64,000 nt of DNA from Streptomyces violaceusniger (lineage in GTDB: Bacteria > Actinomycetota > Actinomycetes > Streptomycetales > Streptomycetaceae), in NCBI GenBank assembly GCA_005405945.1, contig BJHW01000001.1:5208001-5272000 (forward strand). Direction: 5' to 3'. This document shows, piece after piece, positions 18,557 to 27,493 of this stretch; position 1 is the first letter of the stretch; each line of letters starts with the position of its first letter. A program made the position numbers and the translations under genes. Under the pieces are notes generated by a model. The model was not told where the DNA came from and did no database searches. It worked only from the letters and a program-made list of their open reading frames with translations.

Positions 18557-18940
18557 GTCCGGTGTGTCCGGTTGACCCTGTGTTCCCGGTTGCCTCGGTT
18601 GGGCTGGTTGCCCGGTGGCCCGGTTCGGCTGGTGGCCCCGGTTGGCCCGGAGGCCCCGGTTGGCCCGGTTGGCCCGGTTGGCCGGTTCCCGGATGGCCCG
18701 ATGGGTCCGTCCGGTTGACCCGGTGGGGCCGGTTCTTTCCCGGCTCCCCGGTTGGCCTTGTTACCCGGCCCCCCGGCTGGCTCGGTTGTCCCAGTTCCCC
18801 GGTTGTCCCGCTTCGGCCGGTGGCCCACCGCCCCGGTCCATGGTTCCCCGGTGGCCCGATTGGTCGGTTGCTCCAGTTCCCCGGTGGCCCCGATCGGCCC
18901 GGTTGGCCCGGTGGGTTCGGGGTGGCGTGGTCCTGTTGGG
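18557..18940. repeat. degenerate CCCGGTTGG minisatellite
   Basis: About 380 bases made largely of GGTTGGCCC, GGTGGCCC and CCCGGTTCC units in loose tandem between the GGCT-like gene and pnp. All frames give Gly/Pro/Trp or Arg/Pro strings. I see no gene. 18941-19016 then leads into the pnp promoter. Confidence 0.8.
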
Positions 18941-19016
18941 TTCGGCGACAAGGCGGCGCAGGGGCCGGCCGCGGGCTTGGTGGCAATGCAACGATCCGAA
19001 CACCTGGCGGACTCCG

Positions 19017-19047
19017 TCTACGCGCGTAGGCAGTTACCGGCTACCCT
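19017..19047 (+). promoter_or_regulatory. nucleoside operator and leaderless promoter of pnp
   Basis: The 12-base palindrome CTACGCGCGTAG (19018-19029) is followed 12 bases later by the -10 box TACCCT (19042-19047), then seven bases, then the GTG start at 19055. The same palindrome precedes deoC and add, and a variant precedes the nucleoside-import operon. Confidence 0.7.
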
Positions 19048-19054
19048 CGTGCGC

Positions 19055-19876
19055 GTGAACGCATCAGTTTCTTGGGACAGTCAGGGCGACCCGCACGCCG
19101 CCGCCGACGCCGCCGCCACCCGCCTGCGCGAGCTGACCGGCGCGGAAACCCACGACGTCGCGCTGGTCCTGGGCTCCGGCTGGGTCCCTGCCACCGACGC
19201 CCTCGGGGAGCCCGAGCACGAGTTCCCCGTCACCGAGCTGCCCGGCTTCCCGCCGCCCGCCGTCGCGGGCCACGCGGGCCGGATCCGGTCGTACCGGATC
19301 AACGACAAGCGGGCGCTGGTCTTCCTCGGCCGTACGCACTACTACGAGGGGCGTGGTGTCGCCGCCGTCGCACACGGCGTACGCACCGCCGTGGCCGCGG
19401 GCTGCAAGACCATCATCCTCACCAACGGCTGCGGCGGCCTGCGCGAGGGCATGCGCCCCGGCCAGCCGGTACTGATCAGCGACCACATCAACCTCACGGC
19501 CACCTCGCCGATCGTGGGCGCCAACTTCGTCGACCTCACCGACCTGTACTCGCCGCGGCTGCGCGCCCTGTGCCAGCAGGTCGACCCGACCCTGGAGGAG
19601 GGCGTCTACGCCCAGTTCCCCGGGCCGCACTACGAGACTCCGGCGGAGATCAACATGGCCCGCACGATAGGGGCGGACCTGGTGGGCATGTCCACGACCC
19701 TGGAGGCCATCGCGGCGCGCGAGGCGGGCGCGGAGGTTCTCGGGATCTCCCTGGTGACGAACCTGGCGGCCGGGATGACGGGCGAACCCCTCAACCACGA
19801 GGAGGTCCTCCAGGCGGGCCGCGACTCCGCCTCCCGCATGGGCAGCCTGCTGGCCCAGGTCCTCGACCGCCTCTGA
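19055..19876 (+). CDS. purine nucleoside phosphorylase
   Basis: Cleaves purine (deoxy)nucleosides with phosphate to base plus (deoxy)ribose-1-phosphate. The 273-residue protein belongs to the trimeric PNP/MTAP class: VALVLGSGWVPATDAL (phosphate loop), GRTHYYEGRG, TNGCGGLREGMRPGQPVLISDHIN, FPGPHYETPAEINM, VGMSTTLEAIAAREAG (base-specific region) and LVTNLAAGM. Start GTG 19055 is set by the -10 box seven bases upstream. It is followed by a strong terminator and then a phosphosugar mutase that could convert its ribose-1-phosphate product. Confidence 0.94.
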   Translation: MNASVSWDSQGDPHAAADAAATRLRELTGAETHDVALVLGSGWVPATDALGEPEHEFPVTELPGFPPPAVAGHAGRIRSYRINDKRALVFLGRTHYYEGRGVAAVAHGVRTAVAAGCKTIILTNGCGGLREGMRPGQPVLISDHINLTATSPIVGANFVDLTDLYSPRLRALCQQVDPTLEEGVYAQFPGPHYETPAEINMARTIGADLVGMSTTLEAIAAREAGAEVLGISLVTNLAAGMTGEPLNHEEVLQAGRDSASRMGSLLAQVLDRL

Positions 19877-20054
19877 TCCCGGGGGCGGCGTCACGGCGCC
19901 CCGCGCGGGTACTCACCTTTTGGCCAACTGAACAGCGAATGCGCGAGGTATACGAGGTGCGCGGGGCAGGCGGGGCGGTGCGGGGTGCCCGGGAGCGCGG
20001 GGTGGGGTGCCCGGGAGCGCGCAGTGGGCCGGGGTGCGCGGCCGGTTTCGTTGT

Positions 20055-20109
20055 GGGTGCGGGGGCGGGGCCTCCGGGGCAGCGCCCTGGAGGCCCCGCC
20101 CCCGCACCC
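20055..20109. terminator. 21-bp stem-loop after pnp
   Basis: GGGTGCGGGGGCGGGGCCTCC pairs exactly with its complement at 20089-20109, with a 13-base loop. It lies in the 333-base gap (19877-20209) between pnp and the phosphosugar mutase. The rest of the gap is GC-rich with short GTGCCCGGGAGCGCG duplicates and no gene. Confidence 0.8.
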
Positions 20110-20209
20110 GACCACGGACCCACCGCGCACCCCAGCAACCACCACCCACCCGCACCCACACCGCACCTCGCACCCACCCCCATACGACCACCCCCCCAGG
20201 AGGCCCCCC

Positions 20210-22024
20210 ATGGCCACGGAGCCCGATCTCATCGCCCAGGCTCGCGCATGGCTTGCCGAGGATCCCGATCCCGAGACGCGGGATGAGCTCGGGAAGCTGC
20301 TCCAGGACGATGCCGTCGACGCGATCGCCGAGCGGTTCTCCGGCACGTTGCAGTTCGGTACCGCCGGTCTCCGGGGTGAGCTCGGGGCCGGGCCCATGCG
20401 GATGAACCGCGCCGTCGTCATCCGCGCCGCCGCCGGGCTCGCCGCGTATCTGCGCACGTATCACGGCCAGGACGGCCAGGACGGCCAGAACGATCAGTAC
20501 GGTCAAGGTCTCGTCGTCATCGGGTACGACGCCCGCTACAAGAGCGCCGAGTTCGCCCGCGACACCGCCGCCGTCATGACCGGCGCCGGCTTCCGCGCCG
20601 CCGTTCTGCCCCGCCCCCTCCCCACGCCCGTCCTCGCGTTCGCCATCCGCCACCTCGGCGCGATCGCCGGAGTCGAGGTCACCGCGAGCCACAATCCGCC
20701 CCGCGACAACGGCTACAAGGTCTACCTCGGCGACGGCTCCCAGATCGTGCCGCCCGCCGACGCCGAGATCGCCGCCGAGATCGCGGCGATCCCCAGCCTG
20801 GACGACGTGCCCCGCCCCGAGACCGGCTGGGAGACGCTGAACGACGACGTCCTGGAGGCGTACCTCGCGCGGACCGACGCCGTCCTCACCCCGGGCTCGC
20901 CCCGGAACGCCCGCGTCGTCTACACCCCGCTGCACGGCGTCGGCCGCGAGACGCTCACCGCCGCGTTCGCCCGCGCCGGGTTCCCCGAGCCCGCCGTCGT
21001 GCCCGAGCAGGCCGAGCCCGACCCGGCGTTCCCGACCGTCGCGTTCCCCAACCCGGAGGAGCCGGGGGCGATGGACCTGGCCTTCGCCACGGCCCGCAAG
21101 GTCGCGCCGGACATCATCATCGCCAACGACCCGGACGCCGACCGCTGCGCCGTCGCCGTCCCCACGATCACCAACCCCACGGCCCCCACGGACGCCGCCA
21201 GCTGGCGGATGCTGCGCGGGGACGAGGTCGGCGCGCTCCTCGCCACCCACCTCGTCCACAAGCGCGCCCGCGGCGCGTTCGCGACCACGATCGTCTCGTC
21301 GTCGCTCCTGTCCCGGATCGCGGACGACGCCGGGCTGCCGTACGCCGAGACGCTGACCGGCTTCAAGTGGCTGGCCCGGGTGGACGGGCTGCGCTACGCG
21401 TACGAGGAGGCGCTCGGCTACTGCGTGGATCCGGAGGGCGTACGCGACAAGGACGGCATCACGGCAGCGCTGCTCGTGGCCGAGCTGACGTCCGAGCTCA
21501 AGGAGCAGGGCCGCACCCTCGCGGATCTGCTGGACGACATCGCGGTGGCCCACGGGCTGCACGCCACCGACCAGCTGTCCGTCCGCGTCACCGACCTCTC
21601 CGTGATCGGCACCGCGATGAAGCGGCTGCGCGAACAGCCGCCCACCGAGCTCGCGGGGCTCGCCGTGACCTCGGCGGAGGACCTGACGCGGGGTACGGAC
21701 ACCCTGCCCCCGACGGACGGCCTGCGCTATCAGCTCGCCGGGAAGGGGAACGTCCGCGCCGCCCGTGTGGTCGTCCGGCCCAGCGGCACCGAGCCGAAGC
21801 TGAAGTGCTACCTGGAGGTGGTCGTCGACGTCCCCGCCGCCGACTCACTCGCCCCGGCCCGCGCCACGGCGGACACCGTGCTGGCCGCGCTGAAGGCGGA
21901 CCTTTCGGAGGCGGCGGGAATCCAGCCCCCGGAAGCCGCGGGCGAGGACGCGGCTTCGGCTTCGGACGCGGACAGGAACGTCTCAGCTGCCGAGCCCGTC
22001 GCCGCCGCCCACGGCGATCAGTGA
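20210..22024 (+). CDS. phosphosugar mutase (phosphomannomutase/phosphopentomutase class)
   Basis: Alpha-D-phosphohexomutase superfamily, 604 residues. FGTAGLRGELGAGPMRMN opens domain 1, EVTASHNPPRDNGYKVY holds the phosphoserine, IIIANDPDADRCAVAV the metal loop, LTGFKWLARV the sugar loop and VVVRPSGTEPKLKCYLEV the phosphate-binding domain 4. Size and sequence fit the long PMM/PGM2-like group, some of which act as phosphopentomutases. The position between pnp and deoC makes ribose-1-P to ribose-5-P conversion the likely job here (inference). A Gln/Asp/Gly insertion from a short repeat near 20466 (GQDGQDGQNDQYGQ) lies in a surface loop. Start ATG 20210 follows AGGAGG with ten bases spacing. Confidence 0.9.
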   Translation: MATEPDLIAQARAWLAEDPDPETRDELGKLLQDDAVDAIAERFSGTLQFGTAGLRGELGAGPMRMNRAVVIRAAAGLAAYLRTYHGQDGQDGQNDQYGQGLVVIGYDARYKSAEFARDTAAVMTGAGFRAAVLPRPLPTPVLAFAIRHLGAIAGVEVTASHNPPRDNGYKVYLGDGSQIVPPADAEIAAEIAAIPSLDDVPRPETGWETLNDDVLEAYLARTDAVLTPGSPRNARVVYTPLHGVGRETLTAAFARAGFPEPAVVPEQAEPDPAFPTVAFPNPEEPGAMDLAFATARKVAPDIIIANDPDADRCAVAVPTITNPTAPTDAASWRMLRGDEVGALLATHLVHKRARGAFATTIVSSSLLSRIADDAGLPYAETLTGFKWLARVDGLRYAYEEALGYCVDPEGVRDKDGITAALLVAELTSELKEQGRTLADLLDDIAVAHGLHATDQLSVRVTDLSVIGTAMKRLREQPPTELAGLAVTSAEDLTRGTDTLPPTDGLRYQLAGKGNVRAARVVVRPSGTEPKLKCYLEVVVDVPAADSLAPARATADTVLAALKADLSEAAGIQPPEAAGEDAASASDADRNVSAAEPVAAAHGDQ

Positions 22025-22059
22025 CGGCGCCGGAACCGGAGCCGCATGGGCCCCAGCGG

Positions 22060-22758
22060 TCAGCCGATCGCCAGCATGATGCCCAACAGCACCGCGCCCG
22101 CCAGCGTCGGCGCGATCACCTCGAAGGCCCATCGCACCTCCGGCGCCCCCTGGGCGCCCTCGCGCTGGGCGTTGAGTTCGGCCATCTCGCGCAGGTCGCC
22201 GATCGCCGCGTCGGAGGGGGCCCGGCGGTCCTCGTCGGGCTTGTTCGCCGAGACGTGGGCGGACGTGGTGCCGAAGGGGTCCTCGGAGGCCGCCCTGGCC
22301 TGCTGCCGGGCGGCCCGCTTGCGCTGGCGCAGCGAGACCGGGATCGCCCACAGCTGGTACGTGGCCCCGCCCGCCAGGACCTCGCTGGTGTACCCGGCGC
22401 GCAGCCCCTCGACCGAGGCCCAGGGCAGCGTGATCGTACGGAACGGGTTGCGGACGAGCAGCCGGTCCTGCCCCGCGTACACCGCCGGGCGCACCGTGAA
22501 GGCGATCACCACCGGCACCGCGAACAACAGCCCGGCCAGCGCCAGCCACGGCGTCCGCCCCTCGCCCCGGATCATCGCGTCGATGCCCAGCCAGCCGCTG
22601 AGCCCGAGCAGCAGCACCCCGCCCGCGATACCGCTCGGGGAGCGGTAGATCCGGTCCGAGAAGGTCTCGCCATCGGAGGAGGCGGAGGAAGCAGCGGAGG
22701 AGGCAGAGGAAGCTGAGCTGGAGGCAGCGGGGGCGGAGTCGTCGTCCGGGCTCGTCAT
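22060..22758 (-). CDS. PH-domain membrane protein
   Basis: 232 residues from ATG 22758. A Ser/Ala-rich N-terminus comes first, then two membrane segments (GIAGGVLLLGLSGWLGIDAM and WLALAGLLFAVPVVIAFTV). A bacterial PH-like domain follows (PAVYAGQDRLLVRNPFRTIT, LPWASVEGLRAGYTSEV), and then a charged region and a C-terminal helix WAFEVIAPTLAGAVLLGIML. The actinobacterial PH_6-type membrane proteins look like this; function is unknown. It ends 35 bases from the convergent mutase stop. Confidence 0.78.
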   Translation of the reverse strand: MTSPDDDSAPAASSSASSASSAASSASSDGETFSDRIYRSPSGIAGGVLLLGLSGWLGIDAMIRGEGRTPWLALAGLLFAVPVVIAFTVRPAVYAGQDRLLVRNPFRTITLPWASVEGLRAGYTSEVLAGGATYQLWAIPVSLRQRKRAARQQARAASEDPFGTTSAHVSANKPDEDRRAPSDAAIGDLREMAELNAQREGAQGAPEVRWAFEVIAPTLAGAVLLGIMLAIG

Positions 22759-22864
22759 GCGCCCGATTGTGCACCACACTCGGAGGGCGGGGGGCGCCCA
22801 GGGGAGGCCCGGGGTCGCTCATCCCCCGGCCCCGATCGGTTCCGGGCCCGGGGGTGACATCCGA

Positions 22865-22883
22865 CTACGCGCGTAGATATGCT
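22865..22883 (+). promoter_or_regulatory. nucleoside operator and leaderless promoter of deoC
   Basis: CTACGCGCGTAG at 22865-22876 directly abuts the -10 box TATGCT (22878-22883). Six bases later comes the GTG at 22890. The operator overlaps the promoter spacer, so bound regulator would block RNA polymerase. Confidence 0.7.
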
Positions 22884-22889
22884 CATCTG

Positions 22890-23891
22890 GTGACCATGCC
22901 CACCACAGTTCCCGCATACGGCAAAGAGGCCGCGGAGCGACTCGCGTCCATGGCGGACGTGACCGCCGGCGACGGCGCACTGCGCCGCTTCCTGCACGGC
23001 CTGCCGGGCGTCGACGCGGTCGGGCTGCAGGCCCGTGCCGCGACCCTCGGCACCCGCTCGATCAAGACCACGGCGAAGGCGTACGCCATCGACCTGGCGA
23101 TCTCGATGATCGACCTGACGACCCTCGAGGGCGCCGACACCCCGGGCAAGGTCCGGGCGCTCTGCGCCAAGGGGATCAACCCCGACCCCACCGACCGTAC
23201 GGCCCCGAAGGTCGCGGCCATCTGCGTCTACGGCGACATGGTGGCCACCGCCAAGGAGGCCCTGACCGGCAGCGGCATCCATGTGGCCGCCGTCGCCACC
23301 GCCTTCCCCTCCGGCCGGGCCGCGCTGCCGGTCAAGCTGGCCGACACCCGGGAGGCGGTCGCCGCCGGGGCGGACGAGATCGACATGGTGATCGACCGCG
23401 GCGCCTTCCTCTCCGGCCGCTACCTCCAGGTCTTCGAGGAGATCCGGCAGGTGAAGGAGGCGTGCGTCCGCGAGGACGGCACCGCGGCCCACCTCAAGGT
23501 CATCTTCGAGACCGGTGAGCTCCAGACGTACGACAACGTCCGCCGCGCCTCCTGGCTGGCGATGCTCGCGGGCGCGGACTTCATCAAGACCTCCACCGGC
23601 AAGGTGGCCGTCAACGCGACCCCGCCCGTCACCCTCGTCCTGCTGGAGGCGGTCCGCGACTTCCACGCCACCACCGGTGTGCGGGTGGGCGTGAAGCCCG
23701 CGGGCGGCATCCGCACCTCCAAGGACGCGATCAAGTACCTGGTGATGGTCAACGAGACGCTGGGCGACGAGTGGCTGTCCCCGGAGTGGTTCCGCTTCGG
23801 CGCCTCCAGCCTGCTCAACGACCTGCTGATGCAGCGCCAGAAGCTGAGCACCGGCCGGTACTCCGGTCCCGACTACGTGACGGTGGACTGA
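22890..23891 (+). CDS. deoC: deoxyribose-phosphate aldolase
   Basis: Splits 2-deoxyribose-5-phosphate into acetaldehyde and glyceraldehyde-3-phosphate. The 333-residue protein is of the longer class (E. coli DeoC is about 260). Motifs are MIDLTTLEGADTPGKV, the catalytic Asp region AAGADEIDMVIDRGAFLSG, KVIFETGEL, and the Schiff-base lysine in ADFIKTSTGKVAVNAT. VGVKPAGGIRTSKDAI also matches. I place the start at GTG 22890 because the -10 box is six bases upstream; the ATG at 22896 is the alternative. The two aldehyde dehydrogenases follow immediately and could oxidise the acetaldehyde. Confidence 0.94.
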   Translation: MTMPTTVPAYGKEAAERLASMADVTAGDGALRRFLHGLPGVDAVGLQARAATLGTRSIKTTAKAYAIDLAISMIDLTTLEGADTPGKVRALCAKGINPDPTDRTAPKVAAICVYGDMVATAKEALTGSGIHVAAVATAFPSGRAALPVKLADTREAVAAGADEIDMVIDRGAFLSGRYLQVFEEIRQVKEACVREDGTAAHLKVIFETGELQTYDNVRRASWLAMLAGADFIKTSTGKVAVNATPPVTLVLLEAVRDFHATTGVRVGVKPAGGIRTSKDAIKYLVMVNETLGDEWLSPEWFRFGASSLLNDLLMQRQKLSTGRYSGPDYVTVD

Positions 23892-23897
23892 TACGCC

Positions 23898-25330
23898 ATG
23901 CCAGTTTTCGAGTACGCACCCGCGCCCGAGTCCCGCGCGGTCGTCGACATCGCCCCGTCCTACGGCCTGTTCATCGACGGCGAGTTCACCGAGGCGGGCG
24001 ACGGCAAGGTCTTCAAGACCCTCTCCCCCTCCTCCGAGGAGGTCCTCTCCGAGGCCGCCCAGGCAGGCGCCGAGGACGTCGACCGCGCCGTCAAGGCCGC
24101 CCGCAAGGCGTTCGAGACCTGGTCCGCGCTCCCCGGCTCCGAGCGCGCCAAGTACCTCTTCCGCATCGCGCGGATCATCCAGGAGCGCTCCCGCGAACTG
24201 GCCGTCCTGGAGTCGCTGGACAACGGCAAGCCGATCCGCGAGTCGCGCGACGCCGACCTGCCCCTGGTCGCGGCCCACTTCTTCTACTACGCGGGCTGGG
24301 CCGACAAGCTGGCGTACGCGGGCTACGGGGCGGATCCGAGGCCCCTGGGCGTGGCCGGTCAGGTCATCCCCTGGAACTTCCCCCTCCTGATGCTGGCCTG
24401 GAAGATCGCCCCGGCGCTCGCCACCGGCAATACGGTCGTCCTCAAGCCCGCCGAGACGACACCCCTGAGCGCCCTGTTCTTCGCGGACATCTGCCGTCAG
24501 GCGGGCCTGCCCAAGGGCGTGGTGAACATCGTCACCGGCGACGGCTCGACCGGCGCCGAGCTGGTCGCCCACCCCGGCATCGACAAGGTGGCCTTCACCG
24601 GATCGACCGAGGTCGGCAAGGCCATCGCCCGTACGGTGGCCGGTACGAGGAAGAAGGTCACCCTCGAGCTCGGGGCAAGGCCGCGAACATCGTCTTCGAC
24701 GACGCCCCCATCGACCAGGCGGTCGAGGGCATCATCGGCGGCATCTTCTTCAACCAGGGCCATGTCTGCTGCGCGGGCTCCCGCCTCCTGGTCCAGGAGT
24801 CGGTCCAGGACGAGCTGCTCGACGCGCTCAAGCGCCGGATGAGCACCCTGCGCGTGGGCGACCCACTGGACAAGAACACCGACATCGGCGCCGTCAACTC
24901 CGCCGAGCAGCTGGCCCGGATCCGCGCCCTGGCCGACGCGGGCGAGGCCGAGGGCGCCGAGCGCTGGGCACCGGCATGCGAACTGCCCAGCTCCGGCTAC
25001 TGGTTCCCGCCCACCCTCTTCACCGGCGTCACCCAGGCCCACCGGATCGCCCGCGAGGAGATCTTCGGCCCGGTGCTGTCGGTGCTCACCTTCCGCACCC
25101 CCGAAGAGGCCGTGGCCAAGGCCAACAACACGCCGTACGGACTGTCGGCGGGCATCTGGACGGAGAAGGGCTCGCGCATCCTGTGGATGGCGAACAAGCT
25201 CCGGGCGGGCGTGGTGTGGTCCAACACCTTCAACAAGTTCGACCCGGCCTCCCCGTTCGGCGGCTACAAGGAGTCCGGATACGGCCGCGAGGGCGGTCGC
25301 CACGGCCTGGAGGCGTACCTCGATGTCTGA
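23898..25330 (+). CDS. NAD-dependent aldehyde dehydrogenase (frameshifted here)
   Basis: Full ALDH of about 477 residues starting six bases after deoC. The cofactor-binding part has VIPWNFPLLMLAWKIAPALA, LKPAETTP and FTGSTEVGK. The general base is in VTLELG. The catalytic Cys is in FFNQGHVCCAGSRL, and EEIFGPVL and SPFGGYKESGYGREGG complete the fold. The frame breaks near 24676, where GAGCTCGGGGCAAGG needs one more G to read ELGGKAANIVF. Position suggests oxidation of the acetaldehyde made by DeoC (inference). Its stop overlaps the start of the next ALDH-like gene by eight bases, so the two are translationally coupled. Confidence 0.9.
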
Positions 25331-26192
25331 CCGCAACGACCGACTCTCCGTGCTCAAGACCTACAAGCTGTTCGTCGGGGGCACGTTCCCCCGGTCCGAG
25401 AGCGGGCGGGTGTACGAGGTGACCGACGCAAAGGGCAAGTGGCTGGCCAACGCCCCGCTGGCGTCCCGCAAGGACGCCCGGGACGCGGTCGTCGCCGCGC
25501 GCAAGGCGTTCGGCGGCTGGTCCGGGGCCACCGCCTACAACCGGGGCCAGATCCTCTACCGCGTCGCCGAGATGCTGGAGGGCCGCCGCGACCAGTTCAT
25601 CCACGAGGTGGCCGACGGCGAGGGGCTGTCGAAGTCCAAGGCGGGCCTCCAGGTCGACGCGGCGATCGACCGCTGGGTCTGGTACGCGGGCTGGTCCGAC
25701 AAGACGGCCCAGATCGCCGGGTCGGCCAACCCCGTGGCCGGGCCGTACTTCAACCTCTCCTCCCCCGAGCCGACCGGCGTGGTCGCGCTCCTCGCGCCCC
25801 AGGACTCGTCGTTCCTGGGCCTGGTGTCGGTGATCGCCCCGGCGATCGTCACGGGGAACACGGCCGTGGTCATCGCCGCCGAGGGCGCCCCGCTGCCCGC
25901 GCTCTCCCTCGCCGAGGTGCTGGCCACGTCCGATCTGCCCGGGGGCGTGGTCAACCTGCTCTCCGGCCGTACCGCCGAGATCGCCGCCCCGCTCGCCGCG
26001 CACCAGGACGTGAACGCGATCGACCTCGCGGGCGCCGACGCGGAACTCGCGACCGAGCTGGAGAAGGCCGCCGCGGAGAACCTCAAGCGCGTCCTGCGCC
26101 CACAGGCTGTGGATTGGTCGGCCGACCCCGGCACCGGCCGCCTCCTCGCCTTCCTGGAGACCAAGACCGTCTGGCACCCCATGGGCGTCTAG
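25323..26192 (+). CDS. truncated ALDH-like partner protein lacking catalytic residues
   Basis: 289 residues. It resembles only the N-terminal cofactor domain of aldehyde dehydrogenases: LFVGGTFPRSESGRVYEVTD, AAIDRWVWYAGWSDKTAQIA and GVVALLAPQDSSFLGLVSVI, where an active enzyme would have PWNFP. There is no catalytic Cys or general-base Glu. It ends after KTVWHPMGV, a conserved-looking C-terminus, so it does not look like random decay. The eight-base overlap with the full ALDH suggests a dimer of an active and an inactive chain, like the two halves of ALDH16-type proteins encoded separately (inference). Confidence 0.82.
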   Translation: MSDRNDRLSVLKTYKLFVGGTFPRSESGRVYEVTDAKGKWLANAPLASRKDARDAVVAARKAFGGWSGATAYNRGQILYRVAEMLEGRRDQFIHEVADGEGLSKSKAGLQVDAAIDRWVWYAGWSDKTAQIAGSANPVAGPYFNLSSPEPTGVVALLAPQDSSFLGLVSVIAPAIVTGNTAVVIAAEGAPLPALSLAEVLATSDLPGGVVNLLSGRTAEIAAPLAAHQDVNAIDLAGADAELATELEKAAAENLKRVLRPQAVDWSADPGTGRLLAFLETKTVWHPMGV

Positions 26193-26199
26193 CCCGACG

Positions 26200-26370
26200 G
26201 CCGGGTCTTTCCCCTCCCCGCCCCTTCCCGCAGCATCGATACGCGGCTCCACCGGTGCGGCGGGTGGCCGGGCGGGCGCCCGCCCACACCCGGGTCGTCC
26301 CAGGGCCTGGGGCGACGCCCCAGTTTCGGGAAGGGGCGGGGAGGGGAACAGCCCGCCGCAGGCGTCGCGA
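26200..26370. repeat. dispersed intergenic repeat, second copy
   Basis: Left arm TTTCCCCTCCCCGCCCCTTC near 26208 and right arm GGGAAGGGGCGGGGAGGGGA near 26330 are inverted, with GGGGCGACGCCCCAG hairpins between. This is the same family as the repeat at 9766-9995. Confidence 0.65.
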
Positions 26371-26667
26371 GGGCCGGAAGCACACCCTGGACCCACCCCG
26401 CACCCTCTTCCGCACCGACCTCCGCATCGGCGACGACGAGCTGCGCCGGAGCATCGAGCCGAACCAGCTCCGGCTAATGGACGAGCGCGCCCTCGTCCTG
26501 GCGGTCTTCGGCCCCCGGACTCGCCCGGCCCGTACGGCGGCGGGGATATCGGCCACGCGCGGTCGTCTGACGGCGGGGCCGGGACCACATGGGCGGTTGG
26601 GTCGGCCGTTGAGTCGGCGGTCACGCGGGGGTCACGCGGGCGAAAGGATGCGTCACACTGGTGTTCC
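26371..26667. other. gap before uridine kinase, no gene recognised
   Basis: About 300 bases upstream of the uridine kinase start. One plus-strand frame reads a non-repetitive stretch (FRTDLRIGDDELRRSIEPNQ), but there is no start, ribosome site or known family to support a gene. It may be a decayed gene end. The promoter of the kinase must lie here; GCGTCACACTGG precedes its start. Confidence 0.4.
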
Positions 26668-27308
26668 GTGACCAGCCAACCGCCTTCCGCCCGTGTCGTC
26701 CTGCTCTCCGGCCCTCGGGTTCGGGCAAGTCCTCCCTCGCGGCCCGCACCGGGCTGCCCGTGCTCAACCTTGACGACTTCTACAAGGAGGGCGGCGACCC
26801 GACGCTCCCCCAACTCCCCGACGGCGGGGGCGCCGACTGGGACTCGCCGCTGTCCTGGGACGCGGACGCGGCGGTCGCGGCCATCGAGGAGCTGTGCCGT
26901 ACGTCCGGTACGACCGTGCCGCTGTACGACATCGCCACCAGCGCCCGCGTCGGCGAGGAGGCGCTGGCCATCGGGCGGGCGCCGCTGTTCATCGCCGAGG
27001 GGATCTTCGCCGCCGACATCGTCGGGCGGTGTGCCGACCTCGGGGTGCTCGCGGACGCGATCTGTCTGCGCGGCCGCCCGTCCACCACCTTCCGGCGCAG
27101 ACTGCTGCGCGATCTGCGGGAGGGCCGTAAGCCCGCGCTCTACCTGCTGCGGCGCGGCCTGCGGCTGATGCGCGCGGAGCGCGGGATCGTGGCCCGGCAG
27201 ACGGCACTGGGCGCCTACGCGTGCGGCAAGGACGTGGCACTGGGCCGGATAGCGGCCGCGGCGGCGGGAGAGCGGATCCCCGCGGCCGGCCAGAAGGCGT
27301 CCGTATGA
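26668..27308 (+). CDS. uridine kinase / P-loop nucleoside kinase (frameshifted here)
   Basis: ATP-dependent phosphorylation of uridine or cytidine. From GTG 26668 the first frame reads SARVVLLSGP and stops making sense near 26714. One extra C restores the Walker A motif SGSGKSSLA in the second frame, which then runs LPVLNLDDFYKEGGDPTLPQ (substrate Asp), DWDSPLSWD, TVPLYDIA and GIFAADIVG. Rebuilt length is about 213 residues. It completes the nucleoside salvage set of this region and faces convergent sigQ. Confidence 0.88.
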
Positions 27309-27311
27309 CGG

Positions 27312-27401
27312 CATGAGGTCATGATCACGACCTCATGGCCTCATGGCCACGCAGCCAAAAAGGGGCGAGGCCGGACATCCCCCTCGGCTGTCCGGCCTCG
27401 C
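27312..27401. terminator. palindrome plus hairpin between uridine kinase and sigQ
   Basis: CATGAGGTC and GACCTCATG flank TGATCA at 27312-27337, a near-perfect palindrome. A second stem follows (GCGAGGCCGGAC at 27365-27376, complement at 27390-27401). Five A residues precede it on the plus strand, so sigQ transcripts would end in a U run. A bidirectional terminator for convergent genes is likely. Confidence 0.7.
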
Positions 27402-27493
27402 ACCTGTTTCCCCCGTTATTTCCCCGTTCTCTGTTCCCTCCCCTTTTCCCCCGTATCCCCCGATTTCCCCGCCTTCGAACGTCCCCGCCGCCG

